Shown: in pieces, positions 34,646-43,732 of the stretch
How positions within the stretch are numbered: position 1 is the stretch's first letter
Layout: each line of letters begins with the position of its first letter
DNA from: Pelobates cultripes
Lineage: Eukaryota; Chordata; Amphibia; Anura; Pelobatidae
Length of the DNA stretch: 64,000 bases
Reading direction: 5' to 3'
Assembly: GCA_933207985.1 (NCBI GenBank)
Contig: OW240917.1
Coordinates: 242,678,480-242,742,479 of the forward strand
Translations under genes and position numbers: made by a program
The notes under the pieces: model-generated
Told to the model about the DNA's origin: nothing
Database searches by the model: none
Seen by the model: the letters and a program-made list of their open reading frames with translations, nothing else

Positions 34646-36448
34646 TTATCCGCTCAGGCCAAGGGACCATAAGTCTCTGGGACAGGGGAGGCCTTCCGTG
34701 TCCGCTTCCGGCGCGGCCAAACGAAACACCTGCCAGTGGAAACGAGAAAGAGCATCAGCCGTGGTATTCTCCACACCAGGGATATGCACAGCGCGGCAAG
34801 TCACATTAAAAGACAGACATTGTAAAACCAAGCGCCGCAAGAGCCGAACTACAGGAGGGGAGGAGGCCGTTAGCCTATTAATGGCTTGTACAACGCCCAT
34901 GTTGTCACAGTGGAACACAACACGCCTGTTCTTGATCTCTGGCCCCCAAAGATGGATAGCCACCACAATGGGGAAGAGTTCCAAGAAAGCCATGTTCTTG
35001 GTCAGGCCAGAGGTGAACCACGATTCGGGCCAGGGCTCCGCACACCATTGCCTTCCCATGATAGCCCCAAATCCCGAAGACCCCGCGGCATCCGTAAACA
35101 GGTGCAGCACCGAGTTCGTCACCTCGGGCTGCTGCCAGTAGGACCTGCCGTTGTACCCATCCAAAAAGACTGCCCATACTGCCAAGTCCTCCCTGAGCGC
35201 CTTGGTCAAGCGGACGAAGTGAGACGGTTTCAAAATCCCAGCCGTAGCGGCCGCAAGGCGCCGGTTGAACACCCTGCCCATCGGCATAATCCGACAGGCA
35301 AAGTTCAATTTGCCCAATAGGGATTGAAGTCGCTGCAACGTAATTTTTCGCAAAGTGGTCGCCACTCGCACCACCTCCCGAAGATCAGCCAATTTATCCA
35401 ATGGGAGCCGACATTCACCAACAACGGAATCAATCTCGATCCCGAGAAAGCACAGGCACGTAGAAGGGCCAATTGTTTTTTCTGGTGCCAGCGGCACTCC
35501 GAACTCGCAAGCAACATCCGCTACTGCTTGCAGGAGGTGCGCGCATATCGGGGAGCGCGCAGGGCCAACACAGAAAAAATCATCCAGGTAGTGAAGCAAG
35601 GAATCGTAACCGGATTCCGCTCTAACTACCCATTCCATGAAGGAACTAAAACATTCGAAGTAAAAACAGGATATCGCACAACCCATCGGGAGGCACATGT
35701 CCACGTAATAATGACCTTCGAATATACAACCCAGGAGGTGGTGGCACTCCGGGTGAACCGGTAGGAGGCGAAAAGCCGACTCAATGTCCGTTTTTGCCAT
35801 AAGTGCCCCGGGGCCAGCAGCCCTGACCATATCCACCGCCGCGTCAAAGGACGCGTAGGAAACGCGGCACAATTCAGCGGCAATGTCATCATTCACCGAG
35901 CCCCCTTGAGGATGCGATAAATGGTGAATCAGCCTAAACTTGCCTGGTTCCCTTTTGGGTACCACACCCAGTGGTGAAACCCTCAAATCGAGTAGTGGAG
36001 GCTCTCGAAAGGGGCCCGCCATGCGACCCAGCGCTACCTCCTTAGCCAATTTTTTCCTTACCACCCCCGGGTGATCGGCAACTGATCTCAGGTTCCGGCA
36101 GAAGCCGGAGACCTGCCGGGCCCGGTGAGGGATCCAAAACCCTTGTCCAAAACCCTCCAATAACAAGGCAGCCGCCTTCTTATTGCTATAACGCTTTAGC
36201 CAAGGGCGCATCGCGTCTACGTCCACCGGCGTCCTCGCCCTTAGCGCCCATGGCATCTCCTTTGTCGCCGGTCCTACCTCGCTTGAAGCATTTCGATGCT
36301 GGGTGGGAACCGCCGCACCCGGAACATTCATGCTTGAAGCGGCAGGCGGAACCGAACTTACATTGGCCGTCGTTATATTGCCAACAGTACCCAGTCCTCC
36401 GCTGAGTGGCCGACGCTGAAGATGAGGACCCAGCGCCGGCCCCCCCAA
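34646..36448 (-). CDS. Reverse transcriptase-RNase H of Ngaro 1
   Basis: Copies the element RNA. In the 600-residue frame, RT motif A is KTDIESAFRL (Asp221) and motif C is HYLDDFF (287-290). RNase H follows with LFTDAAGSSGFGA (Asp453), FLELFPIVVA (Glu490), HCDNMGVV (Asp515) and NTTADALSR (Asp565). All expected acidic residues are present. The first 60 or so residues overlap the end of gag in another frame and do not look like conserved protein; Met65 (36256) is a better internal start. Relative to gag this frame is +1, so expression needs reinitiation or frameshifting. The middle and C-terminal regions are uninterrupted. Confidence 0.9.
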   Translation of the reverse strand: MGGPALGPHLQRRPLSGGLGTVGNITTANVSSVPPAASSMNVPGAAVPTQHRNASSEVGPATKEMPWALRARTPVDVDAMRPWLKRYSNKKAAALLLEGFGQGFWIPHRARQVSGFCRNLRSVADHPGVVRKKLAKEVALGRMAGPFREPPLLDLRVSPLGVVPKREPGKFRLIHHLSHPQGGSVNDDIAAELCRVSYASFDAAVDMVRAAGPGALMAKTDIESAFRLLPVHPECHHLLGCIFEGHYYVDMCLPMGCAISCFYFECFSSFMEWVVRAESGYDSLLHYLDDFFCVGPARSPICAHLLQAVADVACEFGVPLAPEKTIGPSTCLCFLGIEIDSVVGECRLPLDKLADLREVVRVATTLRKITLQRLQSLLGKLNFACRIMPMGRVFNRRLAAATAGILKPSHFVRLTKALREDLAVWAVFLDGYNGRSYWQQPEVTNSVLHLFTDAAGSSGFGAIMGRQWCAEPWPESWFTSGLTKNMAFLELFPIVVAIHLWGPEIKNRRVVFHCDNMGVVQAINRLTASSPPVVRLLRRLVLQCLSFNVTCRAVHIPGVENTTADALSRFHWQVFRLAAPEADTEGLPCPRDLWSLGLSG

Positions 36449-38678
36449 GAAAGGACGAAAGGCCCCCTTGATGCGAAGCTGGGCGGGTCATGATGGCCAA
36501 CCACAAGCCGATATCCATTTGATCCCACCTCGTGGAAGGGCGAACCGCCAAACGTTGGCGGAACTGTTCATCATACCGCCACCACCCTAGCCCGCCATAA
36601 ACCCGACAGGCATTCCATATCATGTCCTGGTAGCAAAATAGGGAAGAGCATTTACTGGGAGTCTTTTCACCTATCACGCTAGCTAGGATAGAAAAAGCCC
36701 TAATCCAGTTACCAAAAGTTTTCGGAATCTTCCGATACCGAAACTTCTCTTTGTCTTTTTCAGACTCTTTTGCATCTGCATCCACCCGAGGAAGATCTTC
36801 CAAAGGGAGGAGGGAAAAAATTTCAACAAATTCTCCTTTTTCTATTTTAGCCCTCAAATCAGGCGTCAGATGGAGGCCCAAAGGGCCTGACCAGCACATG
36901 TACGCTGCCCCATGCGCAGCGGGTGCTACCCCTAAACCCGAGACAACCGCGGTGACCCCCGTAGGACTCGCTGAAGAATCAGCTGTTACTAGCGGAGGCG
37001 CCGCAGCCAGAGGGATGGTGACCTGCGTAGAAGCGTCGGGTAACGCTGCCGCAACCCCCGCAACCTCACATCCTGCGGAACTAGCCCAGCCCGCCCGAAG
37101 CTGGCTATCCACGGCCGTTGGGGGGGGAGCCCCAGGGCGAGATCCCCGCTCAAGAGTTACAAGAGCATTCCTTATCGCTTGGAGCACCGAACCCCATTCT
37201 TGCGACTCGCGTGCGCCAGCGCCCCCTGATTCTGATCCGGCAAAAGCAGAATACTCACCGGCAGGAGCCGAATTGGAGGGTAGGAGCGGAACCGCGACTT
37301 GCGAGGGAACTGCGACCGCAGGAAGCACCGCACCAGACACAGCGTCAGGGACCCGGTTAGCGAGCTGACCTGGAAGAATCTGCGAAGACAGGACAGGTGA
37401 GAAAAAACCCGACCCACCCGTCCCAGGTGCTGGAAGATGCGCAGTAGGGGGGGGCAACCCTGGCAAATTAGTAGATAGGACAGGGGCACCAGAGGGTGGG
37501 ACAGGGGAACCAGGGATTGGGATAGCCATGCCTGAGGTAGCCCCAGGGGGGTTACCATGGGCCCTAGGTAAAGGTGGGAGGGGGAGGGGGGAATACAAGT
37601 GGGTAGGCTGGACGGATGAGGGTAGTGTGAGTGGCTGGACGGATGAGGGTAGTGGGAGTGCAGGAAAGGCAGGCCCAGGGGAGACAGAGGGGGGAGAAGG
37701 AGAAGGGGGGGGGCTGTGACAGTTGAAAGATGGGCCTGGCGCTGGGCCCCTACCCCCCGAACACCCCAACCCCCTCCCGAAATCCCCGGTGGCCTGCGGC
37801 CCACTTACCGCCCTGGAAGGAGAGGTGGATGCAGGCCCAACCTGTGCGCGCCCTGCCCGAGATCCGGAGGGGGCAGAGCGCAAATCAGGCACCCGGCGCG
37901 CCGGCCGGGCTGGATTAGCCGACCGGGAGCTCGCGGCCGCCCTTCTGAGGGCCCGCGAGCCGATGGTAAGAGGTCCTGGGCGGCTGTCACCTCCCCGAGC
38001 AGCGGCCGCCAGACGGGCACTGCGCGACCGCCTCGGGGAGGAGGAGAGAGGCTGCAGAGATGTGCCGGCCGCGGCCACATGAGAGCTGGCGCGCGTGCCG
38101 GCACTGAGGATCCCACTCCCGCCCCTCACCCGGCCCTCTCGCGAGGAGCTCGGGGAGGAGACAGGAGGATGGCTGATAGATGCGCCGGCCGCGGCCGCGT
38201 GGGAAGCAGCCCGCGGACCGGCAGCCTGACTCCTGCCTCCAGCCCCTACCCGGCCTGCTCGCGAGGGGCTCGGGGAGGAGACAGGAGGATGGCTGATGGC
38301 AGCTCCGGCCGCGGCCGCGTGGGAACCGGCCCGCGGACCGGCAGCTGTGTTCCTGCCTCCAGCCCCCACCCAGCCTTCCTGTGAGGGGCTCGGGGAGGAG
38401 GCAGGAGAATGCCTGGTGTCAGCGCCGGCCGCGGCCGCGTGGGAACCGGCCCGCGGACCGGCAGCTGGGCTCCTACTTCTGGCCCCCACCCGGCCCTCCC
38501 GTGAGGGGCTATAACGGGTGGGGGGACGCGCCCGGCGGCGCGGAGCTCCATGGCTGCCGGGAGGGGGAGCAGCTACCACAGAGGCACCCTGCAGCCTTGC
38601 CAGCTGGGCCTGCAGGTGCCTGCCACCGTCCTGGAGGGCCTCAGCCCTAAGGGCAGCAAGGATGCCTTCAATATCCAT
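36186..38678 (-). CDS. Gag-like protein of Ngaro 1
   Basis: Probable nucleocapsid/coat protein of about 830 residues. I chose Met15 of the open frame (38678, MDIEGILAAL) because it aligns with the Gag start of Ngaro 2 (MASLEEILSG). The N-terminal two thirds is Ala/Pro/Ser/Gly-rich low complexity and holds four 40-residue tandem repeats (DNA period 120 bp, about 38030-38510). The C-terminal third is conserved with Ngaro 2 (EKGEFVEIFSLLPLE, RAFSILASVIGEK). About 70 residues from the end is a CCCH-type zinc finger (CWQYNDGQCKFGSACRFKH) followed by further Cys/His (CSGCGGSH...C). Both are typical of DIRS/Ngaro Gags and probably bind RNA. The frame is intact. Confidence 0.85.
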   Translation of the reverse strand: MDIEGILAALRAEALQDGGRHLQAQLARLQGASVVAAPPPGSHGAPRRRARPPTRYSPSREGRVGARSRSPAAGPRAGSHAAAAGADTRHSPASSPSPSQEGWVGAGGRNTAAGPRAGSHAAAAGAAISHPPVSSPSPSRAGRVGAGGRSQAAGPRAASHAAAAGASISHPPVSSPSSSREGRVRGGSGILSAGTRASSHVAAAGTSLQPLSSSPRRSRSARLAAAARGGDSRPGPLTIGSRALRRAAASSRSANPARPARRVPDLRSAPSGSRAGRAQVGPASTSPSRAVSGPQATGDFGRGLGCSGGRGPAPGPSFNCHSPPPSPSPPSVSPGPAFPALPLPSSVQPLTLPSSVQPTHLYSPLPLPPLPRAHGNPPGATSGMAIPIPGSPVPPSGAPVLSTNLPGLPPPTAHLPAPGTGGSGFFSPVLSSQILPGQLANRVPDAVSGAVLPAVAVPSQVAVPLLPSNSAPAGEYSAFAGSESGGAGARESQEWGSVLQAIRNALVTLERGSRPGAPPPTAVDSQLRAGWASSAGCEVAGVAAALPDASTQVTIPLAAAPPLVTADSSASPTGVTAVVSGLGVAPAAHGAAYMCWSGPLGLHLTPDLRAKIEKGEFVEIFSLLPLEDLPRVDADAKESEKDKEKFRYRKIPKTFGNWIRAFSILASVIGEKTPSKCSSLFCYQDMIWNACRVYGGLGWWRYDEQFRQRLAVRPSTRWDQMDIGLWLAIMTRPASHQGGLSSFLGGAGAGSSSSASATQRRTGYCWQYNDGQCKFGSACRFKHECSGCGGSHPASKCFKRGRTGDKGDAMGAKGEDAGGRRRDAPLAKAL
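38030..38510 (-). repeat. Four 120-bp tandem repeats in Ngaro 1 gag
   Basis: The anchor ccggccgcggcc recurs at about 38065, 38185, 38305 and 38425, a strict 120-bp period that keeps frame and encodes an SHAAAAGA-containing 40-residue unit. Confidence 0.85.
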
Positions 38679-38720
38679 GCTCCTGGCCGTGAGGTAAGCA
38701 AAGTAACTACGGGCTAGCAC

Positions 38721-38900
38721 AGGGGACTAGTTACCTTGCCGTTAAATTTAAGATGGCTGAGGTAGCAGACAAAATGTCACCTATTTATATGACCCCACCC
38801 TACTCCTTAGCTAAATCACACACCCATACTTCCACCACACCCACCACACCCACACATGCCTCCTATCCGGCTAGCTTTCAGCCCGCCTCCTCTGGGCCTT
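38721..38900 (-). repeat. Ngaro 1 split direct repeat A1 (5' end)
   Basis: A 180-bp 5' terminal repeat upstream of gag, homologous to A2 at 32501-32671. It should contain the transcription start. Beyond it the host sequence resumes (ttttccgctatctc). Confidence 0.9.
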
Positions 38901-39165
38901 TTCCGCTATCTCATATTGGGAGTGTGGGGTTGTCCGATAAAGTGCTTTAATTGGTACTTGCTTTATTAATCTGCTAATTTTAGCGCGGATCTTACCCAGT
39001 TCCCAATTAAATATAACAAATAATAAAAAATAATTAAGGTTATTAAGAGTCATCCACGGTAGATAAGAGTAACTTAATTGGGGATCAGGTGCTCTCAAAA
39101 ACACAATCGCTATAAAGAGAGGGGCCAGTCATAGTCCTTACTTCTGAGATAAAATGTTATATATG
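38901..39165. other. Remainder of the unnamed host retroelement
   Basis: Continues the sequence interrupted at 31984. It ends at the target sites of the hAT and of the 0.66-kb element. Confidence 0.5.
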
Positions 39166-40465
39166 CAGGGCCGTCTATAATATGAATAGGACCCCGGGCA
39201 AAGCCTTTTCTTGGGCCCCCTGGGCCCTGTCACTGCACCCTCCCTCCCCATTACGCCCAACCCGCAATCACACTGACAGACATACTGACACATACACACA
39301 CAGACAGACACATTAAAACATTCGCAGATACATACTGACACACACATACACTGACACAAAAATATATACTGGCAAACATTGACACACATTCAGACATACT
39401 GATACACACACAGACACATACATACTCACAGACACATACACTGACAGATATACTGACACAGACACACACAGACACATACACTGACAGGCGTATTGACATA
39501 CACAGACATACTGACATACACACACACACACTGGAACACAGTGAGACATACTGACATACACACACAGACATACTGACATACAAACACACAGACATACACA
39601 CAGTATGTCTGTGTGTGTTAGTATGTCTGTGTGGTGTATGTCAGTATGTCTGTGTATGTCAGCATGTCTGTGTGTGTATGTCAGTATGTCTGTGTGTGTT
39701 AGTATGTTTGTGTGTGTATGTCAGTATGTTTGTGTGTGTATATGTCTGTGTGTGTATGTCAGTATGTGTGTGTATGTGTGTCAGTGTGTGTGTGTCAGTA
39801 TGTCTGTGTGTCTGTGTGTGTATGTCATTATGTCTGTCATAGACACACACAGACATACTGACATACATACACAAACAGACATACTGACACAGACATACTA
39901 ACACACACACACAGACATACTAACACACACACATACTAAAACACACACAGACATACTAACACACACACACACACACACACATACAGACATACTAACACAC
40001 ACAGACATACTAACACACACACATACTAACATACATTTAGCCACCCTCCAGGTTCTTACCTTTTTATGGAGGGTGGTTTCCCTGGGGTCCAGTGGCAGGC
40101 TGAGGCAGATGGGAGTTCTTCTCTGGAACTCCCCTCCTCCCTGCCTTCCTCCTCCCGCGCGGCTATCTTCGGTGGGAGGAAGTGACACGCGGTACTCACT
40201 TCCTCCCAGCCGGTACAGGAAGGGGCCCGGTCGCGCTGTTTAAGCGTCACAGCGCCCGACCGGGCCCCTTCTGCCACATGCCACAGGGTGGCCCTTAGTG
40301 CATGGGCCACCCGGGGGCCTCCTTGGTTGGCGGGCCGGTGCGGCCGCCGGGTACATGGGGGCTGCTGAAATCGCGGGGCCCACGGGGCAGCTGCTCTGGG
40401 GCCCCCCCAGGAGCAACTGGGCCCGGGGCAGCTGCCCCGTTTGCCCCGCGCTAAAGACGGCCCTG
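39166..40465. mobile_element. hAT MITE with perfect 8-bp target duplication
   Basis: The ends cagggccgtct...(39166) and agacggccctg (to 40465) are inverted. TATATATG flanks it exactly on both sides (39158-39165, 40466-40473). The interior holds a CA/TG tract (39270-40035) and a GC-rich segment of ggggcccc-type wording. No transposase. Confidence 0.9.
39270..40035. repeat. CA/TG microsatellite inside the hAT MITE
   Basis: acacatactgacata units run up to about 39602, then switch to the complementary gtatgtctgtgtgtg until about 39840, then back. The strand switch creates local palindromes. The Cys/Val-rich open frames are artefacts. Confidence 0.9.
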
Positions 40466-40473
40466 TATATATG

Positions 40474-41134
40474 AAACGTTGTCTGAAAACAGCCAAGGTA
40501 CACAGTGAAATGGGGATAACCCCTAGTGAAAATGGATACAAAACAAAGGAGATGTGTACCTTTAAGGTAGGGAGAGGACTAGTCGGGGCCTGTACCTCGA
40601 TTACTTTAATATACATATCTTTACAATATCGGCTGATACTGTTGAGAACCCTCATTTGCCGACATACTGTGATATATTCTGTATGTAGCAGCCTTCTAAC
40701 ACGCTACTTAGGCTGCTCCATTTTATCTCAGTAATTACCAATATTTCTTTATCTTTTTACTCATTGTAACTGGCATCTGTACCTCTTCCCTCCCCCCCCC
40801 TCCTTCTTTCCTTTTGCGCAGACGTGCGCTAGGATTAGGTTAACGTACAACAACCCAAATCAGAGTTTATCCTTTATATACTATTATATTTCTGTGTTTC
40901 ACTCTTATTATAATCAGAGTCTAGCTCATATATATACCAAGATCTCTGTGTTATTCCAAGATTTCTGTGTTATTTTTAATTATTACCTATCGTTCAATAA
41001 ACTTGTTTTTTATTTTTTGGACCCTGTGGTCCTTTTTAGATGAGCCTGAATTCTACACATTTAGTATAGTAGTCTCAGGCCCCTACTAGTCCTCTCCCTA
41101 CCTTAAAGGTACACATCTCCTTTGTTTTGTATCC
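40474..41134. mobile_element. 0.66-kb element with 50-bp perfect inverted repeats
   Basis: The 50 bases at 40534-40583 are the exact reverse complement of 41085-41134. The block is bracketed by aaaatgttatatat at 39151-39164 (now separated by the hAT) and 41135-41148, a 14-bp duplication. The right inverted arm ends exactly at the duplication while the left arm begins 60 bp inside. This asymmetry resembles PLE or LINE insertions that carry an inverted copy of their terminus. No ORF. Family unknown. Confidence 0.65.
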
Positions 41135-41148
41135 AAAATGTTATATAT

Positions 41149-41324
41149 ATTCCAGGACAGTAACATAGAAAAGCCTCTCTCCCTGGTACACTAACTAGAT
41201 AGTGGTTTGAGTGTTTGTTTTACCTTTTGTTACAGTTTAGGGCCTAAGACATAGCTGGAGTGTCCCTACTGGTGTATAGATCCTAGGTAGTGTGTTCTTA
41301 GGTATCGATTTATCTGTCTGGTTT
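41149..41324. other. Right end of the unnamed host retroelement
   Basis: Contains the complement of the 19-bp left-end motif (41202-41220) and about 100 bp beyond it, up to the 15-bp repeat. Confidence 0.5.
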
Positions 41325-41425
41325 GTGTGATGATGTGAGAAGCATTTTTTGCAACATTTAATTCCAACTGAGCATCAGTCGTATGGTCGTATTGTTTCTG
41401 ACCATGCGCTTCTTTCTCTCAAGAA
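41325..41425 (+). pseudogene. Tc1-like transposase fossil, right half
   Basis: After the duplicated gtgtgatgatgtgag the text aattccaactgagcatcag and gtttctgaccatg continues the Tc1-like sequence interrupted at 31809. Confidence 0.6.
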
Positions 41426-41429
41426 ATAA

Positions 41430-42480
41430 TTCCTTTATATAATGTTTTTTCACCATTACTGACATCTGCACTAATATATGAATCATTTTTTATTAACAAT
41501 GTATAGTTGTATTTTTCAAGGTTTTTATTATTGTTATACCTTCTTTCTGTATGTAGGCAATATATATATTTTTAATATACACCTTTACTTTAAATATTTT
41601 CAACACCTTTGTTTTATCATATATTATGTATATATGTAATTCTTATGCACTTTTTGATATGATTAATGCTTTTTTATTGACATCTACTGTTGTCTCAAAA
41701 TCCCTGACATCAGGCACGCAAAGAGGACATTCATATTGTATAATTAATCTTTTTGGAAGAGATGTTTAATAGGGACACATATGTGGAGTAATCTCCTGGA
41801 CCTCTGTAATGACAGACACTATCCTGCATAGTAGGTGGAACGCATGTGCGTACCATTTTCGGAGAGAACCGGAAGTGCGTCACCACTAGGTGGAACGCAT
41901 ATGCGTTTCACCGACGGATGAAACGAAAACCGGAAACACGTCAACCGGAAGTGACGACGGAACCCGGAAGACATGAAGACCGAACAGATGTCCCGCATTT
42001 CCCTATCACAAAGGGGTACAAAAGGATGAGAGGGAACAGAACACCTTTAGGAGCAACTGAGGAAGCCCATATATTGGGCGAAACGCGTCTTGCTTGATTC
42101 TCCCAGAGTGGACGATTGACTTTTTGTCCCATAGTGGACTAATTTATATTAAGAGACTTTCATTTGTTTTTCATATATTTTATCTTCTACTTTTACCCCA
42201 AGTGGGATTGTATTTTTGATGTATTTCCTTTTTTATTAAAGAAGAGTTTCTTTTTATGGGTATGGTCCCTTCTTCTCAACCATTATAAGGAATACAGAAC
42301 CAGCTGCCACACGGAGAGGGAGTGGGAACCCTTACAATTATCCCACAGGCGTCTGAATTTAGCCAGTTTCCTTTGGCTCTTGGTTTGTGAGTACTAACTA
42401 CAAATTATACTTAAAGTCACCATTGTGCTCTACGATATTGCACTAGATTTTGCTTCCTCTGTTTTTACAGTTCTTATTAT
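41430..42480 (+). mobile_element. PLE 3' terminal repeat (second copy)
   Basis: Shares with the PLE at 16175-17840 the order: aacgca/ccggaagtg-rich stretch (41835-41965), hammerhead core, then ggtttgtgagtac (42383) and an atattgcacta-like end. No PLE coding precedes it, so it is a strongly 5'-truncated insertion or solo terminal repeat. The left edge is approximate. Confidence 0.65.
42052..42094 (+). ncRNA. Hammerhead-like ribozyme in PLE terminal repeat
   Basis: Stem I agcaa (42052-42056) pairs with ttgct (42090-42094). CTGAGGA (42057-42063) fits CUGANGA. Stem II gccc (42065-42068) pairs with gggc (42076-42079) around a 7-nt loop. GAAA (42080-42083) is intact. Stem III is the self-complementary CGCG (42084-42087), then T-C, giving a GUC cleavage triplet with cutting expected after C42089. 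One unpaired A (42064) before stem II departs from the textbook core but recurs in the other copy. Stem I differs in sequence between copies yet pairs in both. The palindromic stem III implies dimer action. Motif confidence is good; activity is untested. Confidence 0.75.
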
Positions 42481-43508
42481 ACCCTATATGCCTTTGCACA
42501 ACGAACCAAGATACTCCACCTACTCTGTATGTATGCATGTGCTTGAACTTTTATGTGAATTGAGGGGTTACCACATAGGTGTTTGTGAGTTATTTGGTGT
42601 AAGTTGAGATCACCCGCTGAAACTCAGTATCTGTATTATTTAGTGTTTAGAAATAGCTGACTTGCTCTGCCTGTGCTGATAGGTTGCTGAATTGACTTTA
42701 ACTCTTTCACTCCCAATTAATTCAAATTATTTGCCAACAAAATACATTAATATTGTACACTAGTCTTTAAATCCATTATGTTGTCATTTTTTATTTTTTT
42801 CTCTACCTATTAAATAAAGATCAATAAAGCCTTTTTGATTGTCAAAAAAAAACAATCAATTATTGAACGCTGACATTAAAAATAAACAAATTACTCTCTA
42901 GAACACAAAAAAAACACGTTTATTTTGGTAGTGTTTTCGGTTTGTTTGTCTTTTTGGTTTTTTTTTACGTAGGACTTGGTCGTAAAGGGGGTTAATGAAA
43001 AGATGACTAAGAGATTTTATTTTCTGAGACAGCTATTTCACCCATCATTGAGTAAGTTCAACCTTTTAAAGTGTTTTGGATGAAATAACTCGCAAGAGAT
43101 TTCTTCTCTTCCCTCTCTGGCCAGAAACAGCAAGTTTTTCACTGGCAATCAATGCATTGCAAACCATTAACAGTTACTGTGCACAAACAACGAAACATAT
43201 ATATAGGATACGTTGACCTTGCAGGATTATGCAATGTATGTTCATATACTGCAACTAAACCCCCATTATTTTTGCCTAAGTCAGATGTTTTTGAAAAAAA
43301 ACCTATTACCGATAATTTTTTTTGAGCTTTGAAATTGGTGTTTAGTGAGTGTGCTGAACCTTGTATGTTTTATATATATACATATATATCATTTTTTTTT
43401 AAATGGTTACAGGCTGCTAACCAATAATTATGAAGCTTAAAGCATGCTATATTGTTGAAGACAAATCTCATGTTTTATCTACGCTTGGTTTTGTCCCTTG
43501 CATTTGTG
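42481..43508. other. No gene recognised (about 1 kb)
   Basis: AT-rich sequence with an AATAAA-A9 stretch near 42810-42853 that may be another element's tail. Nothing else assignable. Confidence 0.55.
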
Positions 43509-43688
43509 AAACCACGGAGCAACGCAGGGAGGAGTGGGCCTTGACAGAGCCAGGAGTAGGCAGGTGAAGTTCAGGTCAAGGGGCTGTCCTGTGGTTGTGC
43601 TAGGGGGCGTGGGTTAGAGGGGAAGTTAAATAGCGGCCATTTTAGAGTAAGTTCATTCTAACTTGAGCCTTTCTTACCTGTAAATTGT
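43509..43688 (+). repeat. Ngaro 2 split direct repeat A1
   Basis: A 180-bp 5' repeat starting aaaccacggagcaacgc and ending cctgtaaattgt. Confidence 0.9.
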
Positions 43689-43732
43689 TGCAGGTCAGCT
43701 GGGCTCTTCTTTTCTTCTTTTTCAGGTGCAGC

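Larger units (their letters stand above)
31985..38900 (-). mobile_element. Ngaro-type tyrosine-recombinase retrotransposon, nearly complete
   Basis: Minus-strand order is A1, gag, RT-RNase H, tyrosine recombinase (YR), SGNH, B1, A2, B2. This is the split-direct-repeat layout defining Ngaro elements. A1 is 38721-38900, B1 33117-32670, A2 32671-32501 and B2 32432-31985, with a 68-bp spacer between A2 and B2. B1 and B2 are both 448 bp and I count only about four differences; A1 and A2 differ by a 9-bp indel. Such similarity suggests a fairly recent insertion. No target duplication is expected for YR integration and none is evident beyond a few shared bases (ctt). Confidence 0.9.
31810..41324. 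mobile_element. Nested insertion block inside the Tc1 fossil, with 15-bp direct repeats
   Basis: The identical gtgtgatgatgtgag occurs at 31795-31809 and 41325-41339 and the Tc1 similarity continues across the gap, so everything between arrived later. Removing the Ngaro (31985-38900), the hAT (39166-40465) and the inner 0.66-kb element leaves about 610 bp of an unnamed retroelement-like sequence. It carries a perfect 19-bp inverted pair, aaacaaacactcaaaccac (31820-31838) and its complement (41202-41220). A 15-bp duplication with an inverted terminal copy fits a LINE- or PLE-type insertion better than a DNA transposon. This classification is inference. Confidence 0.7.

Noticed and set aside
36751..38384. 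Plus-strand ORFs of 205 and 222 codons
   Set aside because: Shadows of the minus-strand gag reading frame, caused by high GC content.
39251..39901. Cys/Val-rich ORFs (up to 116 codons)
   Set aside because: Encoded by CA/TG microsatellite inside a MITE.
40056..40655. 199-codon minus-strand ORF
   Set aside because: Spans the end of the hAT MITE and crosses its target duplication, so it cannot be an ancestral gene.
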